A stretch of DNA of 64,000 nucleotides, taken from assembly GCF_947495455.1 (NCBI RefSeq), contig NZ_CANLZC010000008.1, positions 1-64,000 on the forward strand, written 5' to 3'. The stretch comes from an uncultured Shewanella sp. (GTDB taxonomy: Bacteria; Pseudomonadota; Gammaproteobacteria; Enterobacterales; Shewanellaceae). Both the position numbers and the translations under genes were made by a program. This document shows positions 45,908 to 57,518 of the stretch, one piece after another; positions within the stretch are counted from its first letter, which is position 1; every line of letters starts with the position of its first letter. The notes under the pieces are model-generated. The model was not told where the DNA came from and did not search any database. It worked only from the letters and a program-made list of their open reading frames with translations.

Positions 45908-47059
45908 ATGTTTTTTGAAGGAGTCGAAAAAAAAATCTTGGTCAAAGTGTCTGACAAACATATTTCGCTGCGGCAATTTGACGCCGACTTTTGGGCGTAT
46001 CTCGTCTCTTTTTCAAGGGCAAAAATACTCTCTAAGATCAGTAGCACTCAATGTGATGCTTATTTGCTCAGTGAATCTAGCTTGTTTGTGTGGGATAAGG
46101 CTTTTTTAATGTTAACTTGTGGTGATAGCACGTTAGTTGACAGCCTTATACACTTTATGAGCCAAGTGCATAAGGATGCGGTAGTTCAGGTGCGCTATTG
46201 TCGGCGCAATGAGTTTATGCCTGCGTTACAACAACAGCACTTTTTAGATGATATCTCATTGCTTAAGCAAAAAATCAATGGCCGTGCTTATCGTATTGGT
46301 CATTTAGACGGTCATCATCAATATGTCTTTCATGCTGATTTAGCTGTCTTGAACCCTGTAGAGAAGAGCCATGATAAAATAAACAGCGGTGAAATAAAGC
46401 GCGATGAAATAAGCAGGAATGAAAAAAATACGGGTGAGATGTCCTATGATGCAGTGATCTATGATGAAGAGAGTTGTGATGGAATGGCTTTGAATGAGAT
46501 GGTCTGGAATGAAGTGAGCTGTGATGGGATAGCTTTGGATGAGATGGCCTGCAATGAGGTGAATAGGGTTGAACTCAAGCCCTTTTCAGCGGGGTGCGAG
46601 CTATTGATGTACCATATTCAAGGGGAGTTTGCCACGTATTTACGCAGCGACAGTGTCAGTTGCGAGGGGATTCGAGAGCGATTGGGGCTAGAGAGGTTTT
46701 TTCCTCAGTTTATTTTGGACGATCATTGTTTTTCACCTTACGGTTATTCAATTAATGGTATGTATGACGCGAATTATTTTACCATTCACATTACACCGCA
46801 AACACAAAGCTCTTATGTGAGTGTTGAAACCAATTTTGGTGGGCATGATCAATACTCGGCTTTGGTCGAGCATTTTTTATCATTATTCTTACCCAAAAAG
46901 TGGGATGTGCAAACCTTGAATAGGCCTCTAGTGCTGCCATCCAATCAAAGGGTATTGTGTTTATTAGAAAGTCAGTTATCACTGTCCAACACAGAAAAGC
47001 TATTTTTTTATCAATATCAACTGAATCATACTGAGGTCTTGCCTGCCTACGGGCTATAA
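45908..47059 (+). CDS. eukaryotic-type S-adenosylmethionine decarboxylase with a repeat insertion
   Basis: A pyruvoyl-dependent AdoMet decarboxylase of the eukaryotic (AMD1-like) class, not the short bacterial SpeD. The N-terminus FFEGVEKK matches the substrate-site FFEG of that class. The self-cleavage site is Glu56-Ser57 in LLSESSLFV, followed by LTCGDSTL. Later blocks are FSPYGYSINGMY, YFTIHITPQ and SYVSVETNF. It decarboxylates AdoMet for spermidine synthesis; no spermidine synthase is in this window. At 383 residues it exceeds the ~334-residue human enzyme because of an insertion near residues 150-222 with a duplicated 15-residue unit. The start is ATG 45908 with a weak ribosome site. Confidence 0.9.
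   Translation: MFFEGVEKKILVKVSDKHISLRQFDADFWAYLVSFSRAKILSKISSTQCDAYLLSESSLFVWDKAFLMLTCGDSTLVDSLIHFMSQVHKDAVVQVRYCRRNEFMPALQQQHFLDDISLLKQKINGRAYRIGHLDGHHQYVFHADLAVLNPVEKSHDKINSGEIKRDEISRNEKNTGEMSYDAVIYDEESCDGMALNEMVWNEVSCDGIALDEMACNEVNRVELKPFSAGCELLMYHIQGEFATYLRSDSVSCEGIRERLGLERFFPQFILDDHCFSPYGYSINGMYDANYFTIHITPQTQSSYVSVETNFGGHDQYSALVEHFLSLFLPKKWDVQTLNRPLVLPSNQRVLCLLESQLSLSNTEKLFFYQYQLNHTEVLPAYGL
46469..46558 (+). repeat. in-frame 45-bp duplication inside the AdoMet decarboxylase gene
   Basis: Two adjacent 45-bp units (46469-46513 and 46514-46558) encode ESCDGMALNEMVWNE and VSCDGIALDEMACNE, differing at a few positions. They lie in a low-complexity, Glu/Asn/Met-rich insertion absent from the canonical enzyme. 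Confidence 0.9.
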
Positions 47060-47180
47060 TAGGGCTGAATTTTAGCATCACTATGATTGATGCATCGCCA
47101 TGGATTGATGCATCAGAGTATGAGTTAATTTTTACGCACAATTTTTACGCACTATAGTTGAGTGCTATTTTGGAGAAGTT

Positions 47181-48116
47181 ATGAGCACCATTGCTGATAA
47201 AGCGGATTATTCTTTGTATTCAAATGCATTTGGTTATCTACGCCAACCTTTAGATTTTAATCCCATTGCCAGCGAGGCTGATGTGGTTGTATTAGGATTG
47301 CCTTTTGACATGGCGACAACGGGACGCTCTGGTGGTCGTATGGGACCGGGGGCGATCCGTCAAGCATCAGTCAATTTAGCTTGGGAAGAAAAGCGTTGGC
47401 CATGGGATTTTCATTTGTGTGAACACATTAGTATTGTTGATGCGGGTGATTTAGTTTATGACTGTGGTGATGCAAAAGACTTTACTGCGAGGGTGGAGCA
47501 GTTTGCTTCAAAAATTGTGGATTCGGGTAAGGCATTATTGAGTTTTGGTGGCGATCACTTTGTGACTTTGCCTCTGCTAAGAGCCCATTATAAGAAACAT
47601 GGCAAAATGGCGCTGTTACATTTTGATGCCCACACAGATACATACAGTCAAGGAAGTCAATATGATCATGGCACTATGTTTTATCATGCCCCTAAAGAAG
47701 GAATTATTGATGCTGAGCACTCAGTGCAGATAGGGATCCGTACTGAATATGATAAACAAAATCATGCTTTTCAAGTCATTGATGCAGCTGCGGCTAACGA
47801 TTTAAGTGTGGATGATATTGTTTCTCAGGTTAAGGCTTGCATTGGCGATCGTCCTTTATATATCACCTTTGATATTGATTGCTTAGATCCAGCTTTTGCA
47901 CCGGGTACAGGCACCCCTGTTTGTGGCGGGCTGACTAGCGATAAAGCCCTTAAGATCATTCGTGGCTTAAAAGACATGAATATTGTAGGCATGGATGTGG
48001 TGGAAGTGGCGCCAAGCTATGACAGCAGTGATATTACCGCATTAGCGGCGGCGACCTTAGGATTGGAAATGCTGCATGTTTGGGCTTGCAGTAATGGTAA
48101 AGTCACTGATAAGTAG
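47181..48116 (+). CDS. speB: agmatinase
   Basis: A manganese-dependent ureohydrolase that converts agmatine to putrescine and urea, 311 residues. The metal-binding blocks are [20 protein letters not shown], and [28 protein letters not shown] is the family N-terminal block. It lies third in the polyamine run after speA and the AdoMet decarboxylase. ggagaagtt precedes the ATG. Confidence 0.96.
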   Translation: MSTIADKADYSLYSNAFGYLRQPLDFNPIASEADVVVLGLPFDMATTGRSGGRMGPGAIRQASVNLAWEEKRWPWDFHLCEHISIVDAGDLVYDCGDAKDFTARVEQFASKIVDSGKALLSFGGDHFVTLPLLRAHYKKHGKMALLHFDAHTDTYSQGSQYDHGTMFYHAPKEGIIDAEHSVQIGIRTEYDKQNHAFQVIDAAAANDLSVDDIVSQVKACIGDRPLYITFDIDCLDPAFAPGTGTPVCGGLTSDKALKIIRGLKDMNIVGMDVVEVAPSYDSSDITALAAATLGLEMLHVWACSNGKVTDK

Positions 48117-48171
48117 TGTGGTGATTGCTATAAAAATACACTTGTTTCAATGAATATTAGGGATTAGTTTA

Positions 48172-48810
48172 ATGACAGACATTAGTGATATTAGACGTGA
48201 ATATACTCTCAGTGGTGATATTCACGAAGATATGCCGAGCAATCCTATGGCATTATTTACCCATTGGTTAGAAGTGGTAAAGGATTCCAATATCGCAGAT
48301 CCCACTGCGATGTCCGTTGCCACGGTTGATGAAACCGGGCAACCGTTTCAGCGTATTGTTTTGTTAAAACGCTTTGATGACCAAGGTTTTGTTTTTTTTA
48401 CTAACTTAGGTAGCCGTAAGGCGAAACAGATTGCAGTTAATGGGAAAGTCAGTTTATTATTTCCTTGGCAATCCATTGATAAACAAGTGGCAATAACAGG
48501 GGTTGCTGAGCCCTTGTCAAAAAAAGAAGTCTTGAGTTATTTTGTGAGCCGGCCTAAAGACAGCCAAATCGCAGCTTGGGTGTCTAAGCAGTCGAGTCCT
48601 ATTAGTGCTCGTAATGTGTTGGACAGTAAGTTTAGTGAGCTTAAGGCCAAGTTTGCCAAAGGAGAAGTCCCTGTACCTAGCTTTTGGGGGGGATATCGCG
48701 TGAGACCTTCAAGTATTGAGTTTTGGCAAGGAGGAGAGCATAGACTTCACGATCGTTTTTTATACACTCAACATGAAGGTCAATGGGACAAAGCGCGTCT
48801 TGCCCCTTAA
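48172..48810 (+). CDS. pdxH: pyridoxamine 5'-phosphate oxidase
   Basis: An FMN-dependent oxidase giving pyridoxal 5'-phosphate, the last step of vitamin B6 salvage and synthesis. It has 212 residues. FMN and substrate blocks are [29 protein letters not shown] [15 protein letters not shown], and the C-terminal [20 protein letters not shown] with the RLHDRF end. It follows speB by 55 bp on the same strand; PLP is the cofactor of SpeA, so the proximity may be functional or incidental. Confidence 0.96.
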   Translation: MTDISDIRREYTLSGDIHEDMPSNPMALFTHWLEVVKDSNIADPTAMSVATVDETGQPFQRIVLLKRFDDQGFVFFTNLGSRKAKQIAVNGKVSLLFPWQSIDKQVAITGVAEPLSKKEVLSYFVSRPKDSQIAAWVSKQSSPISARNVLDSKFSELKAKFAKGEVPVPSFWGGYRVRPSSIEFWQGGEHRLHDRFLYTQHEGQWDKARLAP

Positions 48811-48836
48811 TATGATGATATGAAATGGAGCAGAAA

Positions 48837-49421
48837 ATGAAACAGGGTTTAAAAACGGGGTTACTCGCTTTGCTATTGCCTTTAGGCTTTAGCGTCAATG
48901 CTGCCACTTGGACTGTGAGCAATCAAGAATCTAATGTGAGTTATGTCTCCATTAAACAAGGCAAAATCGCGGAGGTAAATCGTTTTACTCAAGTCGACGG
49001 CCAATTGAATGATAAAGGGGCTTTTTCGTTAACCATTCCTTTATCCAGCGTCTCAACGGGCATAGCCATTCGAGATACGCGAATGAAATCTGTTTTTTTT
49101 GAGGTGGATAAATACCCCAAATTAACATTGAGCGCCCAAATTGATCCCAAATCGATTCAGGATCTGCAGTTAGGTGAAGTCGCTAGAATGGAAGTCGATG
49201 CCAATATTGATTTTCATGGTGAAAGTAAAAAAATGTTAGTGACGGTGAGCGTGGCAAAACTGTCTGAAACCGGCTTGTTAGTGACCAGTACTCAACCTGT
49301 TATTATTAATGCTGGGGAGTTTGAATTGGTCTCGGGTGTGAATAAATTACGGGATCTTGCAGGGCTAACGCAGATAAGCTACGCGGTGCCCGTGTCTTTT
49401 GTATTAAGTTTGCATCAGTAA
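48837..49421 (+). CDS. YceI-family periplasmic protein
   Basis: A 194-residue secreted lipocalin-like protein with a signal peptide (residues ~1-22, GFSVNAA) and a YceI domain. Family blocks are TWTVSNQESNVSYVSIKQGK and DTRMKSVFFEVDKYPKLTL. YceI proteins bind isoprenoid or amphipathic lipids in the periplasm. GGAG at 48827 is seven bases before ATG 48837, which I prefer to ATG 48825. Confidence 0.92.
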   Translation: MKQGLKTGLLALLLPLGFSVNAATWTVSNQESNVSYVSIKQGKIAEVNRFTQVDGQLNDKGAFSLTIPLSSVSTGIAIRDTRMKSVFFEVDKYPKLTLSAQIDPKSIQDLQLGEVARMEVDANIDFHGESKKMLVTVSVAKLSETGLLVTSTQPVIINAGEFELVSGVNKLRDLAGLTQISYAVPVSFVLSLHQ

Positions 49422-49476
49422 TCCACATTCTTTGCTTGAACTTTTGCTTGAGCTTTTGACTTTTGTTTGAATTAGG

Positions 49477-49499
49477 GAGGCGGTTTTGTAAGCCGCCTC
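49477..49499 (+). terminator. GC-rich hairpin after the YceI gene
   Basis: GAGGCGG (49477-49483) pairs with CCGCCTC (49493-49499), extended by a U-G and two U-A pairs. The trailing ttgtcg is a weak T-tract. Confidence 0.6.
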
Positions 49500-49575
49500 T
49501 TGTCGTGCCTTTGTGGATGCTAAGCACAGGTAACTACTCAGTATTAGGGTGAATCAATAAAGGAATTGGGGTTTT

Positions 49576-49935
49576 ATGGTAACAGATAAAGAAGGTTACA
49601 TACATCTGATACACTATTTATCACAGCATTTGGACTTATTTGAAGATCCGACTTCAACACGAATTGATGATACTGTGATGGAGCTGTTTGAGTCACAGTT
49701 AGCAGCCCAAATTATTATGGTTTGTGGTCAAAATCCGGCGTTATCTTTTAGCCAGCGTAATCAAGTGATTCGAGAGGTGGATGCTATTGTTTATGATCTG
49801 GAAGAAATTCTTGCCAATGTTGCTAATGAACCAGCGACCCAAGCACAATCGGTTTTTATTAGTGAATTTTCAGTGCTCATAAAAAATTTATTTGATCAAG
49901 AAGTGGCACTCATCTTAGGTCAAAAAACCGCATAA
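49576..49935 (+). CDS. DUF3802-like small protein
   Basis: A 119-residue soluble helical protein. MVTDKEGYIHLIHYLSQHL and the later VIREVDAIVYDLEEILANV match the small Shewanella/Vibrio family DUF3802 as I recall it. There are no membrane segments and no catalytic motif. Function unknown. It stands alone after the YceI gene. Confidence 0.75.
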   Translation: MVTDKEGYIHLIHYLSQHLDLFEDPTSTRIDDTVMELFESQLAAQIIMVCGQNPALSFSQRNQVIREVDAIVYDLEEILANVANEPATQAQSVFISEFSVLIKNLFDQEVALILGQKTA

Positions 49936-50133
49936 AAGCGCCTTTTGTGGAGTATTAGCACAATGTTGCGATGTTTTAACCCTGTTAGCGGCTTGTCACT
50001 ATGATTTGACGAGCTGCAAGATGGAATGGGTTATTGGCTTAAAAAATGCGGGCGGTATATTGCGGTTCTAAAATCCATGTGCTATCACCATGCTTCAAAT
50101 CTGTTTCCCTGTTGAGTCGTCTTGGAGCGTAAA

Positions 50134-50622
50134 GTGAAAGTGAGTTTTAAATTAGGTCTGTTAACCTTGTTGTTTTCGATTTCGTTAGCGGGTTGTGCAT
50201 CAGGCAAAAAAGTGATTGGTGCTACGGCTGATATGTCAGTAAAAGGCACTGGGCTTAATTATATTGCGCGTATTGACACTGGGGCAGCAAGAACTTCATT
50301 AAATGCAAAAGATATTGTTGTGGAAGCATCCGATGGAAAAACCATGCGTCATGATATTGGCAAAATGGTGTCCTTTACGACAACGAATGCCGACGGTGAG
50401 TCTAAACGTATGACGGCTAAAATAGTGGGTGTCTCTAAGATAATCAACTCTCAAGGAGAAGAGCGTCGCTATATCGTTAAAGTCACTATTCTTTATCAAG
50501 GTGAGGCACGTAAAGTCAGCGTCAACTTGCGTGATCGTAGTCACATGGACTATAAACTATTGATAGGACGAGATTGGTTGAAAGGCCATTATATGGTAGA
50601 TGTGGAAACGGCAAGAAGTTAA
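50134..50622 (+). CDS. retropepsin-like (RimB/DUF) lipoprotein
   Basis: A 162-residue putative aspartyl-protease-fold lipoprotein. The leader SISLAGC puts the acylated cysteine at Cys21. The catalytic-type motif IARIDTGAARTSL and the C-terminal LIGRDWLKGHYMVDVE match the family often annotated as an ATP-dependent zinc protease (PF05618), though the fold is retropepsin-like. I use GTG 50134, seven bases after GGAG; TTG 50122 is possible. Substrate unknown. Confidence 0.85.
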   Translation: MKVSFKLGLLTLLFSISLAGCASGKKVIGATADMSVKGTGLNYIARIDTGAARTSLNAKDIVVEASDGKTMRHDIGKMVSFTTTNADGESKRMTAKIVGVSKIINSQGEERRYIVKVTILYQGEARKVSVNLRDRSHMDYKLLIGRDWLKGHYMVDVETARS

Positions 50623-50700
50623 TGTTAAACGCATTGGAATATTATTAATGTTATATTTATCCTTTTATGGTGACTTAAGAAGTAAGAATGAGAGGTAAGT

Positions 50701-51045
50701 ATGCCGCAAATAGAGCTGAAATACTCCGATGACTTGACCCTTGATACTGACGCTATTTTTACGGCTATCGAACACAGTATCAATGGTAAAGATAGCAGCG
50801 CCGGAGTGTGTAAGAGTCGTGCCTTTCCTGTGAGTGAGTATCGTCACTCACATTTGTATATTTCTGTTATGCTGCTTAAAAAGCCCCATAGAGATGGGGC
50901 GTTTATGCAATCTTTGGCTGAAGAGCTCAAAGCGGAGATCATGCCTTTATTATTACAAAATTGCTATTTCTCTCTATCGGTTGATTATATTGGTGATTAC
51001 TACATTACGGATTATTTTCAATCTTGGCATAGCCAAATCAATTAA
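50701..51045 (+). CDS. CHMI-like tautomerase-family protein
   Basis: A 114-residue protein opening MPQIELKYSDDL, which places the catalytic proline right after the initiator Met, as in the 5-carboxymethyl-2-hydroxymuconate isomerase (tautomerase) family. CKSRAFPVSEY fits the family middle block. There is no neighbouring catabolic operon, so the native reaction is open. The ribosome site is gagaggtaagt. Confidence 0.7.
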   Translation: MPQIELKYSDDLTLDTDAIFTAIEHSINGKDSSAGVCKSRAFPVSEYRHSHLYISVMLLKKPHRDGAFMQSLAEELKAEIMPLLLQNCYFSLSVDYIGDYYITDYFQSWHSQIN

Positions 51046-51160
51046 TGCTGACTTGAAAGTGAGTCGAGCATGCAGTTGATGAGCAAATTTCAACCTCTGT
51101 TTTTGAATAACGATTTAAGTCTTATAGAGAAAATTGACTTTCTATAAAAAAGTTGCTAAC

Positions 51161-51178
51161 GTCCTATTTTTATAGGAC
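51161..51178 (+). promoter_or_regulatory. hairpin masking the ribosome site of the kinase-like gene
   Basis: GTCCTAT (51161-51167), TTTT loop, ATAGGAC (51172-51178). The AGGA of the downstream arm, nine bases before ATG 51187, is the likely Shine-Dalgarno, so folding would hide it. This may be a thermosensor-like or regulatory element. Confidence 0.5.
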
Positions 51179-51186
51179 AATTTAAT

Positions 51187-51747
51187 ATGCGAATTGCTAT
51201 ATCTGGTACTCATTGTGTGGGTAAAACAAGGTTAATTGATGATTTAATTATTCGCTACCCTGAATATCAATCAATGAAAGAAGTGTATTATGAGTTATTA
51301 GATGAAGAAGATGGTGCATTTGCATTAGAACCTACGATTGACAATATGCTAAAGCAGCTTGATGCTAGTATTGAGCAATTAGAACAGCAGGATATGGAAA
51401 AAAATATTATTTTTGACCGCTGTCCTCTCGATTTTATTGCTTATGCAATGCATGCAGCCGAACTGGACTCGATTGATATTCATTGTCATGAAATTTCCGA
51501 ACGCTTTCCCCAAGTCATTGAAATATTGAACCAGCTCGATCTGATTGTTTTTTTACCAATGACTGAACAATCACCTGTGTTTTACGCTGAAGAAAACCCT
51601 GAGTATCGAAAAGCCGTGGATAAATACTTTAAAAGATTATACCGTGATGATGAATTATATTTATTTCCGAATTACAATCAGCCAAAAATTGTAGAAATTT
51701 TTGGTAGTCCGCAAGAACGAGTTGAAAAAATGTCTACTTATCTTTAG
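51187..51747 (+). CDS. P-loop nucleotide-binding protein, kinase-like (AAA_28 type)
   Basis: A 186-residue protein with Walker A ISGTHCVGKT (residues ~5-14), an acidic helix after it, and an IIFDRCPLDF block with the DR-type acidic pair common in nucleoside/nucleotide kinases and AAA_28 proteins. Its size and lack of a lid suggest a small phosphotransferase. Substrate unknown. A strong terminator follows. Confidence 0.85.
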   Translation: MRIAISGTHCVGKTRLIDDLIIRYPEYQSMKEVYYELLDEEDGAFALEPTIDNMLKQLDASIEQLEQQDMEKNIIFDRCPLDFIAYAMHAAELDSIDIHCHEISERFPQVIEILNQLDLIVFLPMTEQSPVFYAEENPEYRKAVDKYFKRLYRDDELYLFPNYNQPKIVEIFGSPQERVEKMSTYL

Positions 51748-51764
51748 ATGGTGATTTTAGATGT

Positions 51765-51797
51765 TATGGCAGCTTTTTACCGCTGCCATATTTTTTT
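51765..51797 (+). terminator. rho-independent terminator after the kinase-like gene
   Basis: TATGGCAGC (51765-51773) pairs with GCTGCCATA (51782-51790), followed by a T-run to 51797. Strong intrinsic terminator; it may also end the convergent chemoreceptor transcript. Confidence 0.9.
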
Positions 51798-51826
51798 AAC
51801 ATTCTGATTTTATTACTTCTTGATCT

Positions 51827-53224
51827 TTATACTTTAAGCCCCACTAATAATGCATCGAGTTGCTCTGCGGTGGCATGGAGTTCATCACAACCTGAAACAC
51901 TCATATTCGCTGATTGCTCGACATCATGGGATTGATTACGAATTTCCATCAAATTAGTGGCGATTTCATTGGCTACGGCAGACTGCTCTTCGGCTGAGGT
52001 GGCAATGAGCGCACTCATTTCATAGACTTTAGCGCTATGTTGGGCGATGGCATCTAAATCTTTTCCAGTGGCCAATACATGCTTTTTGCCTTCGTCGGCT
52101 TTTTCAACCGTGCGCGTCATGACACGAGTCAAATTTTGTGAGCCAGATTGTAGCGCTTCGATCATGGCTTTAATTTCAACGGTGGCGGCTTGTGTTCGCC
52201 CAGCTAAGGTTCTGACTTCATCGGCGACCACGGCAAAACCTCGACCTTGCTCACCCGCTCTAGCCGCTTCAATGGCGGCATTTAAAGCCAATAAATTGGT
52301 TTGTTCAGAAATGGCATTGATAGTAGTGATCACTTCATCAATTTTAGCAGCATTGTCATTTAAGTGATCCACTGCGGTTGAGGCATCCCCAATTTCGCTG
52401 GACAGTGTGCCAATGGCATTCACTGTGGTATTAATGTCTCTCGATCCCGCTTCTACTTGGTGGTTAGCTTCTTGAGTTTCAATGGATGACTGCTCCGCAT
52501 GACGGGCAACTTCTTTGACGGCTGCCGTCATTTGTTCCATTGCGGTGGCCAAAGAATCTAGATGTTGGCGTTGATCTTTTGCCAAAGATTGCCCTTCTTG
52601 TGCGGTGTTTCTAAATGCATGTACTACTTGGCGGATTTGCGCCGTTGCCTGAGACATTTGCTGAACCAGGGATTGTTGGCGATCCACTAAGGTATCTATA
52701 CTCAGGGCGAGATGGCTAAATTCATCTTTGACTTTAAAATAATTTAATCGACCCGTTAAATCTCCGGCTGCGGCTTTTTGCAGTGCCATGACATTGGTGT
52801 ACAGTGCGCCGCCGACAAAAGTGGAAATATAATAAGATACGACAAAAATGGCTAAGCAACTGCCCAATAGTGTGAGGTAGGCCAAGGGATCATCATATAA
52901 GTGATAGGGGGTTATTGTGGGACTGTTTGTTTTCGTGGGGGTCATGCTTTGATGGATTTGTTGCTTGACACTGGCTTGAGTGGTGTCGAGCAATGAGCTT
53001 TGGGTCTGATCTCTGAGTTGGTTTAAGGCTTGTTCATGCCGCTGTGCTTGTTGGGTTAATTGGGTTTGAAAATGGCTGTTTAATTGCTTTGTCAGAACTA
53101 AAGTGAGTAGGATGAGTGCCAAAATGGGCAAAATAGCCAAAATGGCGAATTTGGTCTTTAAGGTCATGTGGATCAAATATTGATCAACCCAACGAAATTT
53201 AACTTCTTTCATGGTATTTCTCAT
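51827..53224 (-). CDS. methyl-accepting chemotaxis protein
   Basis: A 465-residue chemoreceptor with helices at ~22-44 and ~115-140 enclosing a short (~70-residue) Gln/Thr-rich periplasmic part with no recognised sensor domain. A HAMP segment and the long signalling coiled coil follow. The hairpin tip is [20 protein letters not shown] with [15 protein letters not shown], the CheW/CheA contact region. ATG 53224 lacks a ribosome site; ATG 53212 is a possible start. Ligand unknown. No che genes are adjacent. Confidence 0.93.
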   Translation of the reverse strand: MRNTMKEVKFRWVDQYLIHMTLKTKFAILAILPILALILLTLVLTKQLNSHFQTQLTQQAQRHEQALNQLRDQTQSSLLDTTQASVKQQIHQSMTPTKTNSPTITPYHLYDDPLAYLTLLGSCLAIFVVSYYISTFVGGALYTNVMALQKAAAGDLTGRLNYFKVKDEFSHLALSIDTLVDRQQSLVQQMSQATAQIRQVVHAFRNTAQEGQSLAKDQRQHLDSLATAMEQMTAAVKEVARHAEQSSIETQEANHQVEAGSRDINTTVNAIGTLSSEIGDASTAVDHLNDNAAKIDEVITTINAISEQTNLLALNAAIEAARAGEQGRGFAVVADEVRTLAGRTQAATVEIKAMIEALQSGSQNLTRVMTRTVEKADEGKKHVLATGKDLDAIAQHSAKVYEMSALIATSAEEQSAVANEIATNLMEIRNQSHDVEQSANMSVSGCDELHATAEQLDALLVGLKV

Positions 53225-54596
<1,372 letters not shown>

Positions 54597-54612
54597 TCGG
54601 AGCTGTACTAGC

Positions 54613-57000
54613 ATGAAATTTAGCGAATCTTGGCTTCGTGAGTGGGTTAATCCAAGTGTTGACCGCGAAGCATTAGCGCATCAAATTACCATGGCAGGAT
54701 TGGAAGTTGATGGTGTTGACCCTGTTGCCGGTGAATTCAGTGGCGTTCTTGTGGGTGAAGTGGTGGAATGTGGCCAGCATCCTGACGCCGATAAATTACG
54801 CGTAACCAAAATCAATGTAGGCGCAGATGAGCTCATCGATATTGTGTGCGGCGCACCCAATTGCCGACAAGGCATTAAAGTGGCGGTCGCCATGGTCGGT
54901 GCTGTGTTGCCAGGTGACTTTAAAATTAAAAAAGCCAAATTACGTGGACAGCCTTCTTTTGGTATGTTGTGCTCTTATGGTGAGTTAGGCATTGATATTG
55001 AAAGTGATGGCATTTTAGAGTTGCCCGAAGATGCGCCAGTAGGGCAAGATCTTCGTGAGTATTTAAACTTGAATGATGCCACCATTGATGTGGATTTAAC
55101 GGCGAACCGCGCCGATTGTTTAGGCATAGCGGGTTTGGCTCGTGAAGTGGGCGTGCTCAATCGTCAGGCCGTGACTTTGCCTGAGTGGCAGCCAGTGCCA
55201 GCCAGTATTGATGAAACCGTGTCGGTGGATTTACAAGCGCCAACGGCCTGTCCACGTTATTTGGCTCGTGTCATCAATAATGTCAATGTGAAAGCACAAA
55301 CGCCGCTTTGGATGCAAGAAAAATTGCGCCGCAGTGGTATTCGCTCTATCGATCCTATTGTGGATATTACCAATTTTGTATTGCTTGAATTCGGTCAGCC
55401 TATGCATGCTTTTGATAAAGCAAAAGTGGAAGGCAATATTCAAGTGCGCTTGGCAAGCGGTGATGAAAAATTAACCTTGCTTGATGGTAATGAAGTGACT
55501 GTGCCTAATGATATGCTGGTTATTGCATCGCAAACACAACCACTTGCTCTTGCAGGGGTTTTTGGTGGTGAGTATTCAGGTGTGAGTCAGCAAACACAGT
55601 CTATTGTATTGGAATGTGCTTTCTTTGCGCCGCTTGCCATATTAGGTAAGGCACGTCGTTTAGGGCTACACACTGATTCTTCACACCGTTTTGAGCGTGG
55701 AGTGGATCCTGAGCTGCAGCACAAAGCCATGGACAGAGCCAGCCGCTTAGTGCTTGATATTTGTGGTGGTGAAGCCGGTCCCGTTGTGGAAGCCAAGTCT
55801 GAGGCGAATTTGCCAAAACCGTTAAGCATTTTACTGCGCCGCGCTAAACTAGACCGCATTTTAGGCCATGAGATCAGTGACACAGATGTAGAAGAAATTC
55901 TGACACGTTTAGGCTTTAGTGTTGAGGCTCAAGCAGACAGTTGGCAAGTGACAACGGCCACTTATCGCTTTGATATGGCGATAGAAGAAGATTTAATTGA
56001 AGAAGTGGCACGTATTTACGGATATAATAATATTCCTAATATTGCCCCTGTTGCCTCACTTAAGATGTCCGATCATAAAGAAGCGGATATCAGTGTAAAA
56101 CGTGTGCGCAATGTCTTAGTGGATAGAGGGTTTCAAGAGGCGATCACTTACAGCTTTGTTGATCCTAAACAACAGGCACTGATCCATCCGGATCAAGATG
56201 CCATGATTTTACCGAATCCCATTTCGGTTGAAATGTCGGCAATGCGTTTGTCGACAATGACAGGTCTTTTGTCGGCTGTGGCTTATAACCAGAGTCGTCA
56301 ACAGAATCGGGTGAGGTTATTTGAAACAGGGTTACGCTTTATTCCTGATGAAAATGCACCGTCCGGTGTACGACAACAAGCCGTGTTAGGCGCTGTGATT
56401 GCAGGCAATCAAAGTGACGAACATTGGACCTTGGCGTCACAAACGGTTGATTTTTTCGACCTTAAAGGCGATCTTGAAGCCATAATTGGCTTGACAGGAT
56501 CGGATCTAGACTTTAGCTTTAGATCAGCAACACACTCAGCGCTTCATCCTGGGCAATGTGCTGAAATTCTTAGAGGTGAGCAAGTAGTAGGTATCATCGG
56601 AGCCGTTCATCCTAGTTTAGAAAAGCCGTTTGGCCTGAATGGTAAAACCATCATTTTTGAGCTGGAATTGGATGCTTTATTGCAAGCCAAATTGCCGCTA
56701 GCCCAGGCTGTATCTAAGTTTCCAGCTAACCGTCGTGATATCGCGATTGTAGTTGATGATGCAGTTACAGTGGGCAATGTTGTAAAAGTGATAAGAAAAG
56801 TTGGCGAAAATCAGTTGGTTGGCTTAAACTTATTCGATGTATACAAAGGTAAAGGTGTAGAGGCTGGCAAGAAGAGCTTAGCTATCGCACTTATATTTCA
56901 AGACAACACTCGTACGCTTGTAGAAAAGGATATTGCTGAAATGGTAAATTCAGTGGTTTCTGCTCTCAAGTCTGAGTTCAACGCATCGTTGAGGGACTAA
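54613..57000 (+). CDS. pheT: phenylalanyl-tRNA synthetase beta subunit
   Basis: The 795-residue beta subunit, with a tRNA-binding OB domain near the N-terminus ([20 protein letters not shown]), the B3/B4 editing domain, the B5 domain and a C-terminal ferredoxin-fold anticodon-binding domain ([19 protein letters not shown]). Editing removes mischarged tyrosine in the family. It is followed 4 bp later by ihfA, the standard gammaproteobacterial order. Confidence 0.98.
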   Translation: MKFSESWLREWVNPSVDREALAHQITMAGLEVDGVDPVAGEFSGVLVGEVVECGQHPDADKLRVTKINVGADELIDIVCGAPNCRQGIKVAVAMVGAVLPGDFKIKKAKLRGQPSFGMLCSYGELGIDIESDGILELPEDAPVGQDLREYLNLNDATIDVDLTANRADCLGIAGLAREVGVLNRQAVTLPEWQPVPASIDETVSVDLQAPTACPRYLARVINNVNVKAQTPLWMQEKLRRSGIRSIDPIVDITNFVLLEFGQPMHAFDKAKVEGNIQVRLASGDEKLTLLDGNEVTVPNDMLVIASQTQPLALAGVFGGEYSGVSQQTQSIVLECAFFAPLAILGKARRLGLHTDSSHRFERGVDPELQHKAMDRASRLVLDICGGEAGPVVEAKSEANLPKPLSILLRRAKLDRILGHEISDTDVEEILTRLGFSVEAQADSWQVTTATYRFDMAIEEDLIEEVARIYGYNNIPNIAPVASLKMSDHKEADISVKRVRNVLVDRGFQEAITYSFVDPKQQALIHPDQDAMILPNPISVEMSAMRLSTMTGLLSAVAYNQSRQQNRVRLFETGLRFIPDENAPSGVRQQAVLGAVIAGNQSDEHWTLASQTVDFFDLKGDLEAIIGLTGSDLDFSFRSATHSALHPGQCAEILRGEQVVGIIGAVHPSLEKPFGLNGKTIIFELELDALLQAKLPLAQAVSKFPANRRDIAIVVDDAVTVGNVVKVIRKVGENQLVGLNLFDVYKGKGVEAGKKSLAIALIFQDNTRTLVEKDIAEMVNSVVSALKSEFNASLRD

Positions 57001-57004
57001 AAGT

Positions 57005-57301
57005 ATGGCACTTACCAAAGCCGAAATGGCAGAACATCTTTTTGAAACGCTCGGTCTCAATAAGAGGGTAGCAAAAGAGATGGTAGAGTTGTTTTTCGAA
57101 GAAATTCGTCAGGCGCTCGAAAGTGGTGAGCAGGTCAAGTTATCTGGCTTTGGCAACTTTGACCTAAGGGATAAGAATCAAAGACCGGGAAGGAACCCGA
57201 AAACTGGCGAAGATATTCCTATTTCGGCACGTCGTGTTGTGACGTTCCGTCCTGGACAAAAGCTAAAAAGTCGAGTTGAAGAGGCTAACGCAAATAAGTA
57301 G
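57005..57301 (+). CDS. ihfA: integration host factor alpha subunit
   Basis: A 98-residue HU/IHF-family DNA-bending protein that works as a heterodimer with IhfB. The beta-arm segment [21 protein letters not shown] carries the conserved intercalating proline. It is expressed with pheST; a strong terminator closes the operon. Confidence 0.98.
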   Translation: MALTKAEMAEHLFETLGLNKRVAKEMVELFFEEIRQALESGEQVKLSGFGNFDLRDKNQRPGRNPKTGEDIPISARRVVTFRPGQKLKSRVEEANANK

Positions 57302-57324
57302 TTGCGTGCTAGCAGTATGTAAAG

Positions 57325-57347
57325 GCCACTCTTCTGAGTGGCTTTTT
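57325..57347 (+). terminator. rho-independent terminator after ihfA
   Basis: GCCACTC (57325-57331), TTCT loop, GAGTGGC (57336-57342), T-run to 57347. A clean intrinsic terminator for the pheS-pheT-ihfA operon. Confidence 0.93.
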
Positions 57348-57518
57348 CATTATTGTGGTAGGATACCCTGTCATATTTCAAGTATATTGTTACATCTTGA
57401 GGTATTCTGGGGAGATATATGCAGCTTCATATTCTATTGAATGTGGATCTGCACTTTCACTTTATATAAAAAGAAGTGATCTGATATTGTATTCGTTGTC
57501 AGATCAGAGGTTGAAGTC

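Noticed and set aside
47081..47115. Two copies of gattgatgcatc before speB
   Set aside because: Short direct repeat without other operator features.
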